Source of the DNA: Crambe crambe
Lineage: Eukaryota; Porifera; Demospongiae; Poecilosclerida; Crambeidae
Length of the DNA stretch: 64,000 nucleotides
Direction of reading: 5' to 3'
Assembly: GCA_963924555.1 (NCBI GenBank)
Contig: OZ004594.1
Span: 2,077,563 to 2,141,562, forward strand
Shown here piece after piece: positions 55,466-64,000 of this stretch. Numbering within the stretch: the first letter of the stretch is position 1; every line of letters starts with the position of its first letter. The position numbers and the translations under genes are program-made. The notes under the pieces were generated by a model, which was not told the DNA's origin, made no database searches, and saw only the letters and a program-made list of their open reading frames with translations.

Positions 55466-55950
55466 CAGATAAGGGAGGAAGGAAAGAGGGGAAGGGAGAG
55501 GAGCATATGAGGGAGGAAGGAAGTGAGGGGTAGAGAGTGGATGAGATGAGGGAGCAATGTCATAATATCACGTCATTACAAGTCTGCCTGTCAAAGGTTA
55601 AAAAAAAGGGAAAAAAAGAACATTATGTACCCTGCATGTTCACCAATCTAATGCACACTCGCGTGGAATATATCTTCATGCCAAGCTCACTGTACTTGCA
55701 CTTGAAAACATCCTTAACCACTTGGTAGAGAGGTCTCCATGGCAATGTCAAATCACTAGGAGACAAGGTCTTCGGCTTCCTGCAGCACATTGACATAATT
55801 ATCATAATTACAGGGATCCTCCAATTCCATAAACTTTTAAAACACTTTTGGGTACAGGAGTATGATACATATTTCATGACACTACCATAATAATAGTGGA
55901 ATCATTCATATATAAGGACCTGTTCTCCATAAGGAAGCATTTATATCTAC

Positions 55951-56230
55951 ACAAGTAAAGAAAAAACATTTATTCAAATAAATGAAGGTGATGTAGGGAT
56001 GACTATAGTAACTGGTCAAAAAAGAGATGAAACAAGAACTGAATAGATGAGATTATGCAAGGATGAAGTCGAATGTGGGCACGTCACACCTAGTGACTGC
56101 ACCCGGATTCGACTTCATCCTTGGATAATCTCATCTATTCAGTTCTTGTTTCATCTCTTTTTTGACCAGTTACTATAGTCATCCCTAAATCACCTTCATT
56201 TATTTGAATAAATGTTTTTTCTTTACTTGT
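55951..56230. repeat. Long foldback (hairpin) of 280 bp
   Basis: Two arms of about 123 bp, starting ACAAGTAAAG and ending CTTTACTTGT, are almost perfectly complementary around a loop of about 34 nt (ACGTCACACCTAGTGACTG). A transcript would form a very stable hairpin. Confidence 0.92.
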
Positions 56231-57141
56231 TTCTTTCATTTTTTATTTATTTATTTATTTATTGCAGGTCATTATATTCATCTCATTATAGCTAGCTGGC
56301 TACTTGTTATGCCAGGCCCAGGCCCATTATTCTTTGTGATTTCTTTTTCAGGAGGTGGTCAGTGCTGTACATCTATAGCTTTTTTCTTTTTTTTCCATTA
56401 CATACCAGTTATACTAAGTCTTGTGTTGCAATGTTGGATCACAATCAAGCCTGGTAAACAATTTAGTGAGACTAAAGCCTTCAGTTCTAAATAGATACAG
56501 CTGAGCTGCTCTATCAGCCTGCCAGGTTTCGTTTCTAAATAATGCACACCTCACGGGAACTCGAGCGTTACTTACCATTAAAGTTTAAACGCTGTCCTTA
56601 GTACAGATAGCCTTATCTTAGAACTGATTAGTTTTTTGTTATGACCTCAGAAGAAATGGCTTTTGAGTTTTGTTTGAGAACTTTGAGTGATCGAGAGTCA
56701 TGGCAACTTCGTTGTTTACGCATGCGCGTTATGTTTAATGGCTTCTTCGTATAGTCTACTGTACTAAGATAGCGGCTTTTTTTTGAGTGAACTAGAGGCT
56801 AAACCGATGGGACGTGGACCTGGTCCGAGTAAAATGGAGCAGATTCATATATAGAACATGGCCCAAGCGTGGCCCAATTTTTCTCCAGATCGTGCCATTA
56901 TGATGATGATTAAGAACAAGAAAATAAGAAATCATGAAAAAGTGCGCTTTTACTATTCTTCCGTGTTGAGTCTTTCAGCCTCCAAAATTCTCCTGCATGA
57001 TAAGAATGTGCATAAAAGACAGGATAAGCAGTCATAGCAGCTACAACTTACTGTTTTCTGAGAAAATCCAACTTCATTTTGTATTAGTCCTATGGAGGGT
57101 CATAGGTCATCCCTACATAGAGAGCGCTACCGCGCTCTCTG
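55951..57141. mobile_element. 1.19 kb insertion in PSME4 copy B intron
   Basis: The two PSME4 copies are collinear up to TTATATCTAC (copy A 40797-40806) and resume at ATAATTATTTTAGTG (copy A 40807). Copy B has 1,191 extra bases at that point. The insert begins with a 280-bp foldback and ends with a short GAGAGCGC/GCGCTCTC hairpin (57119-57140). No clear transposase is seen. An unmarked deletion from copy A is the alternative. Confidence 0.7.
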
Positions 57142-57999
57142 ATAATTATTTTAGTGTGTTATTTTCGGAAAACCACAAAGTCATTTTCTCCCACTCACTC
57201 AGAGGTATATATTATGCTAACAAACACATGTTATCCCTTCTCCACAGGTAAGCAATTAAGTATGCTTTACACATAGTTTACATATCTTAGTGCTGACCCA
57301 GCAAGATGAGAATGGAACACCATGTGTGAAGGAGAGGACACTCCAACTTGGGAATGGTGATCAGCTCATACAGTAGATGGATGAACTTGACATGGTCTTC
57401 CTTGGAGAAGTGCAAGCCATAGACTCTAATATAGCTGCATTATGATTATTAGGGGGTTGGTAATGTGGCAAGTAAGAAGTACAAACTGCATACAGTAAAA
57501 TTTAATAATAAGAGTGAGTTGTAACCTGTATACTTAGACTAATGTAACAACCCTGTATCTATGGTAACAGTATCAAAAAGAAGAGGAACACTTACCTTGT
57601 CAGCCTATTGGTCCAAAAGAGACCACCAGGCCAGAGTTCGTGTTTCTGAACAGTTTGGCTAAGGTTGAGTTTGATGTCCGCCAACAATTCCCTGGCTTCC
57701 TTCTTCAGGGAACGATAGTATGGAAGGAAACGGTTGCAAGTTAGAGAGTCTTGGAACTTCTTCTTCTTGTTTGTTGCCTGTTCGTCATCTTCATTACTGT
57801 CAACTTCATTATCTTCCTCCATTTCTCCACTCTCACCGATAAAGTCACTTATAAGCTTAATACAATTGTACCAATGACTAAAAGAGACGGGTTAGAAGAC
57901 TGACGTCCAAGAACAGTGATACTTGTGTTGCTGGAGAGCTAAATGCCAGGTGTATACTCTCTGCAATTGCAAGCACCTGCACTTTTACTTTTGATAATG

Positions 58000-58060
58000 C
58001 ACACCACGTGGTGGCGTATGCCACGCCCAGCGCGCTAGGCCTGAGGGCGCGGGAAATTCG
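58000..58060 (-). promoter_or_regulatory. Duplicate PSME4 promoter block
   Basis: Repeats the CCACGTGG palindrome (58004-58011), the GCGCGC patch and the GCGCGGGAAATTCG site found upstream of PSME4 at 41680-41740. About 10 extra bases (CTGAGGGCGC region) lie between them. It faces the truncated copy B. Confidence 0.5.
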
Positions 58061-58089
58061 AAATCTCTCTCTGGTCTTCCTGGTCTTCT

Positions 58090-58152
58090 CTCTAATTCTG
58101 AGACTGCTCTTAATATCGGTAGCTTCCTTCAAGTCTTGCATGTGCGTCCGGC
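58090..58152 (-). pseudogene. Septin exon remnant upstream of PSME4 copy B
   Basis: The minus strand reads MQDLKEATDI then runs out of frame. It corresponds to the septin exon HMQDLKETTDKVHYENFR with the KVHYENF part deleted. It is the counterpart of the remnant at 41810-41872. Confidence 0.8.
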
Positions 58153-58603
58153 GTCCTGAGAGGACACTGCACTATAAACACTCTGCATTTTACTGACCCT
58201 TTACCTGATAGCAAATTCAATTTGGTCTGACCATACGTAGTCTAGTATATCTATGGTAAAACTGGATGCGCAGATAACACCTTACAAATCTGAAGGACTT
58301 CTGCACATACTAGGAAATGGGACGAAGGAAACAAATACACTGATACTAGATAAAGAATACACTACAGTATTCATAAACATCAGTACGATCGAGTGCCCAC
58401 CTGGTCATGTTATTGATGACAATAACACATGAGTGGAAAGGGGGCGCGCGTACGCGAAAGAGACCAAATGACTAAGAACTTAATGTAAAAGTGACGTGGA
58501 TGGATCAGCATCACCTACCCTCCCAGGTTCAGTAATGATAATGGAAGTGGAAAATAACTATCATACTGTAACGAAACATTAAAGGATGAAATAATATTTT
58601 TAA

Positions 58604-60417
58604 TTAGAATAACTGGTCCATAACAATTCCTTGGTGCTTCACCCATGCCACCAAATGACGTCACAAACTGACCCTCGGGGGTGAACACAGAGATATAATT
58701 GTTGTTACTTTCACAGACATACACAACACCATTAGTATCAATAGCTGTAATAGTAGGGAAGTTCAGCTCTCCCCTGCCAAGACCACACTTCAACATACTC
58801 ACGAACTTTCCGTCAGCTGTAAAGACTTGGATACGATGGCTTCCACTATCTGCCACATACACCTTCCCTGAATCATCACAGGATACACCATGCCAACCAT
58901 CAAACTGTCCCTTGCCACTCTTCCCAAAAGCTTGAAAAGATGAGTTTGGAGTTCAGAACTTGAATACGATGATTGATAGTATCTGCCACATAAACTTTAT
59001 TATTGTAAACCACAAGAACCCACTGCTGTGAGAAACTGGCCATTTGCTATGAACTTCTGAATGTAATCATTTTCATGATCCACCACTAGAACATTTTCTT
59101 CACCATCCAAGGTCCAAGCTTCTCAAGGGGTGACTTGACTGCCACGGAAAAAGGACTTCTACTAATATGATTGTCACAAACTTTGATATGTAGCTGATGC
59201 CTCCCCTTGATAGTAGGTTGGTAACTGATCTCATACTGGCTCTCTCCTCTTCTCCTTACATCACCTCTCACCACAGCACTCGTTAGTTCAGAGACGAGCT
59301 CACATTGCAGCAATGTCACTTGTTTCTCACATGGCTGACCCAGGAAGTCATTTGCTTGTATGATGGCAGTAAATTTCTCTCCGACCATTGCTACCTCCAG
59401 GCCCTTACCTGTCGCATGGCATTGTGACGGATCTGGTCTTCCTGGTACACCAATTCGTCCATAGTCATGACACAGAGCAGTGATATAAGTAGAAGATACA
59501 AATTTGAGATCAGCTTCTGCTTTAGGCTTTAATATGTCGGGTTGCAATGGAGCAGTTAAATCTTTCACTTGCTTGATTATGGTCGTCTTCATCTTCAGGA
59601 CTTCTCCCTGACTACTTGTCTTCAGGGTCTCTCTCACAAACTCCAGACAGCTCTTCAACTGGACCTGGATGGTCTCCAACTCGATTCTCTGGGTTGCAAG
59701 GGCTTCAAGCTTCTCCTGAGTCATTTGGTGATGTTGCCTTATCAGCTCAGTCTTTCGAACGTCGATGACTTCATGGAGTCGTTGAGTGGTGTGATGTATA
59801 TCTGCTTCGATAGTTACTCGCTGGTCAGATATCTCCCCACAACGCTTATCCAAATCTGCCAGTGCTCTATTGATAGTCATGAGTTGCTTCTCCACTGGCT
59901 GCAGTGATGGGGTCATCTCTCCCTTGTATTTCTCAAAGCACGAATCAATCAAATCGTAATCATGGGTGTGATGTTTCTGGCCTCGGAGTGCACAGTGAGA
60001 GCAGATTAGCTCCCGACATGTCTCACAGTACAGCTCCAATTCCTTACCTCCATGAATAGAGCAGCAAGGAGTGCCTTTCTTGGAAGAAGTTGGGCGTGTT
60101 GTATCACTCTTGGCCCCCTCCTGACTGGTTGCTGTGTCTTTGTGTTTCTTGTGCTCTTCCAGCACTTCCAAGAGTTCCTTGACTTGAAATGCTGACTGGA
60201 GGCCTGTCACTCCATCGGCTGGAATGGGTGTGACCTGACGACAGGTGGGGCAAGTTAGGACAAGTTGTCGCTGCTGGTCTCGAACCACCAGAGGCACAAG
60301 ACAATCTCTGCAGCAGACATGGAAGCACTGGAGTAGTTTAGGGTCAGTATAGGACTCAAGACAGACGGCACACTTGAGCCTTTCTTCCAGCTTTTCAAAT
60401 GTAGTTGCTTCAGACAT
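58604..60417 (-). pseudogene. TRIM-NHL copy 4, broken
   Basis: It starts at MSEATTFEKL (60417). RING (CAVCLESYTDPKLLQCFHVC), B-box, coiled coil and filamin repeat are intact. At the first NHL repeat about 200 bp are deleted after SPLEKLG, and the frame shifts to a stop at 59086 (443 residues). Downstream NHL remnants are readable at 58608-58862 (YVADSGSHRIQVFTADGKFV), with more deletions in between, and the last repeat is lost. A truncated RING/B-box protein without a propeller could still be produced. Upstream flank is shared with the other copies. Confidence 0.88.
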
Positions 60418-61580
60418 TGTTCAGCACACACACAAAAGTTAATCAGGGTTGATGTGTGGTCCTTATTTGGTAAGAATGTAGTTTAGAGTTACACAATGAA
60501 TATCACAACACACCCTCAAACCTACAGCTGTATCTAATCATGTGTGCATGACTCTCATACAATTACAATGTCTATCTGCTGTTGAAAGTGAAAAGGATTA
60601 AACCTTGAATTGACTGGTAACAATATGTATTTCCATCTTGTCATCTACTACTAATCATGCATGACTTGGAGTACGGCATTACACCTACCTCTATATAGAA
60701 CACACCTAAGGAAATGCAAAGTATTGTTGCACGAGTGAAGCTTTAGCCAATGACGTCACTGTATCCCACCAGAAGAACGCATGAAACATGATAATATAAT
60801 AGCTAGTGCCCCTCATTCGACTCCATATATAGGTGGCTTGCTTTGCTCACCAAATAAATAGTACCCACTCTGTCATCTACATATGACTTATCTACAATAT
60901 GGAGTACAACAGTGTCACCTATGAACCTTTTATACAGAGTCACCCTGTCACCTATCGGTACATCCACCTTCATTTAGAGTAAGATAAAGTGGGGCTATTT
61001 CAAACGGCGGGTGATTCCGTATTGTTCAAATATTTCTGAAACTACTGAGACTTCTGAGCTCAATGTTAGAGGATATAATCTACTATGATAGTAGAATATA
61101 TCTTTCAAAATAGAGCTCATAAGCTCAAGGAGTTTCGAAAATATTTGACCCCCACCGTTTGGAATAGCCCCACTTTGCCTTACCAACTGACTTGGAATAT
61201 TTGAAACTTCTATGTAGCTACAAATGAACATTGAAAATAGTAAGTGAAATACATAATTATAGTCCCAGATATGAATTCATTTAGCTCTTTATAAAATTAC
61301 TAGTAACCCTAGGGCAGAAGTTTGGTGTGGAGATAGTCCAACTATTATAGAACACAGAAATTTAGGACAGTACTTCAATTTGAGAAATGGCTGACTTTGA
61401 AAACCAGACAATGAACTGGAAACATACAGTACCATGGTTCATGCATACTGTGTGTGCATACACACTTGGTATCCAGTTTGTGTTGTTGATGCCACAAAAT
61501 GATAGCAAGTCCTTACACATCTGTGAATGCAAGATCAGGGTCATATGTAGTCCTAGCTCTAGACCTAGTGCCCTAGTTCT
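60418..61580 (-). other. 5' flank of TRIM copy 4, homologous to 35048-35935
   Basis: Contains the shared CCTTATTTGGTAAG element and follows the PSME4-intron sequence upstream of TRIM copy 1 up to CTAGTGCCC (about 61575). It stops just before the PSME4 exon at 35940. A TA-flanked MITE is inserted at 60982. No separate gene is seen. Confidence 0.7.
60982..61180. mobile_element. TA-flanked MITE, 199 bp
   Basis: Ends AGATAAAGTGGGGCTATTTC and GGAATAGCCCCACTTTGCCT are inverted repeats, with TA on either side (60980-60981 and 61181-61182). The TRIM copy-1 flank near 35540 lacks it. TA sites point to a Tc1/mariner-type mobiliser. Confidence 0.82.
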
Positions 61581-61599
61581 CCATCAATGATGCCATGCA

Positions 61600-61930
61600 T
61601 GGTGACCTGCTTGAACTGGCCCATGATGATGGCTGCCCACCCTCCTGAGTTATGGTCAACAAGTTGCCTCTGGGCTTGGGATTCCTTTATCTACAGGGAT
61701 CTGGCTGCACTGCAGGAATCTGAAGATGAGATATGCAAGGTAAACAATTAAATCTAACCAGATTGCAGACTTTGCGATGTCAACATTTTTCACGTCCCAA
61801 TCAAGTGGACAGTTCCTGAGGTCTGTTATATTCAACCATTAGCTACAAGACGTACTCCAGTGCTAGTGATGTGTGGAGCTATGGAATTCTCATGAGATAT
61901 GACATGTGGGACATAAACCATGTTGTCCTA
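61600..61930 (+). pseudogene. Relic of a protein tyrosine kinase catalytic domain
   Basis: In changing frames the + strand reads SFIYRDLAALQESEDEICK (catalytic loop, with HRD changed to YRD), then IADFAMS (DFG region as DFA), PIKWTVPEV (the P-x-(K/R)-W motif of tyrosine kinases), and SYKTYSSASDVWSYGILM (subdomain IX). Stops and frameshifts separate the parts. It is too decayed to function. It lies about 760 bp before a membrane receptor gene on the same strand. Confidence 0.75.
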
Positions 61931-62565
61931 GAAGTATATTCATATATTATTATTGCATTTCAGCCATCTCTCCATACTAAAGGTGTAGCAGTACAACCAT
62001 TTATGATATATTATAGCCAGTCAATAGTTTTATTATAACTTTTGCATAATAGCATAGCTTCAATAGCTATAATTATGATGCAGCTTACCATGCTCCTATA
62101 GCTACAATAATATTATAGCTACTTGTTGCTTGGCAAATCTGGGTTTACATCACCAATAATTATAAACATTGGTTTGGGAAGTGTTGTGTAGAAGCTTCCA
62201 CCCTGATTGAATTCTATTAATAATTAGCTAGCTAATGGCTTTCCAAAATTCTGAAACAAATTCTTTTGGAATTTCATTTAGGTTCAGTTCATCTGTCCTT
62301 CTGATAAATTGCTTATTAATCATGTATTCTTGGGAAGTTAACAAGTTATGTAACACCAGAAGTGCTGCTTAATTACACTTAGTATTATGTTTAGGGGGGC
62401 TGTAGCCCCCAGCTGCCCCCCTGTTCCTACGCCTATGCAATTTCAGAAAACTCTCCTACAAAGCTGCTGGAGTAGTAAGAGGAGGACAGAGCTAGTTGTT
62501 CACCCTGTGGCTACAAAGCTGGGGACTGACCTCCTGTGTGGACAGGAACTGTATTAACCCCTATA
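61931..62565. other. Intergenic, AT-rich
   Basis: Mostly AT-rich sequence. A GGGGGGCTGTAGCCCCC patch near 62394-62440 looks like an end of a dispersed repeat. No gene is seen. Confidence 0.5.
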
Positions 62566-62570
62566 ATATT

Positions 62571-62610
62571 GCGCATGCGCATACTGGCCAGTGCAACGTA
62601 TTTAAAACAG
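62571..62610 (+). promoter_or_regulatory. NRF1-like palindrome and TATA-like box
   Basis: GCGCATGCGCAT (62571-62582) is a near-perfect NRF1 site. TATTTAAAA follows at about 62599, about 87 bp before the receptor ATG at 62686. The layout resembles that upstream of the coiled-coil gene at 8746-8787. Confidence 0.5.
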
Positions 62611-62685
62611 CAGTCAGGACGGAAGTGTTTATGCACTCAAGCTACTGTGTCTTAAATACGGCGTTTGCAGTATAGTATAGGTATT

Positions 62686-63772
<1,087 letters not shown>

Positions 63773-64000
63773 GTGAAGTCCTGTTGCTCTATAGTTATGG
63801 ATGAGGTGGAGGAGAGAGGGGGGGAGAGAGGGGAGTAGGGAATAGTGATTTTGATTTGGGTAATGAAGAGAAAGTTGACAAACTTGACAAATGATTATGA
63901 TTGGATTCAGAGGCATAGGAAGATGTTTTCAAAGGGGGGGGGGCTCCATAGCTCCCCACCATGGACTTTGACCTTAGTACTAGGTGGAGATAGTGCACTC

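Noticed and set aside
56204..56494. 96-residue hydrophobic frame in the 1.19 kb insert
   Set aside because: It begins in the hairpin arm and is rich in Phe and Leu from T-rich repeats. No domain or conserved copy was seen.
62394..62440. G/C-rich palindromic patch considered as a complete transposon
   Set aside because: Only one end-like sequence is visible and no partner or target duplication was found.

Overview
The window looks like nuclear DNA of an invertebrate animal, most plausibly a sponge or another early-branching metazoan. Genes are split by GT-AG introns, some only about 50 nt long. (CT)n/(AG)n microsatellites are frequent, as are short non-autonomous DNA transposons. The proteins are animal types: an RGS-PX protein, the proteasome activator PA200/PSME4, a septin, TRIM-NHL proteins and a tyrosine-kinase relic. 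The species cannot be fixed from the sequence alone.

Left part (1-10 kb, + strand): the 3' portion of an RGS-PX gene (exons 242-7501; its 5' end lies outside the window), then a small four-exon gene for a serine-rich coiled-coil protein of unknown function (8866-9931). This second gene faces the 3' end of PSME4.

Centre (10.3-41.5 kb, - strand): one apparently functional PSME4 gene of about 31 kb. Exon 1 is at 41499, most exons lie between 41.5 and 22.7 kb, and the last exon is isolated at 10347-10481 behind a 12.2 kb intron. A single-exon TRIM-NHL gene (32933-35047) sits inside a PSME4 intron in the same orientation.

Right part (41.5-61.6 kb, - strand): a decayed tandem amplification of the septin / PSME4 5' half / TRIM / PSME4 middle-exon block. 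It holds two more intact TRIM-NHL genes (43595-45718 and 51577-53700) and a fourth that is broken (58604-60417). It also holds three partial PSME4 copies, a septin lacking its P-loop exon, and septin scraps upstream of both PSME4 5' copies. TRIM is the only gene kept largely intact in the repeats. Differences between the TRIM copies recur at equivalent positions of the NHL propeller blades. Short transposons inserted after duplication can be recognised because the other copies preserve empty sites.

Far right (61.6-64 kb, + strand): a degenerate tyrosine-kinase catalytic fragment, followed by the 5' end of a single-pass membrane receptor gene that runs off the window. A roughly 190 bp (CT)n tract makes up most of its first intron.
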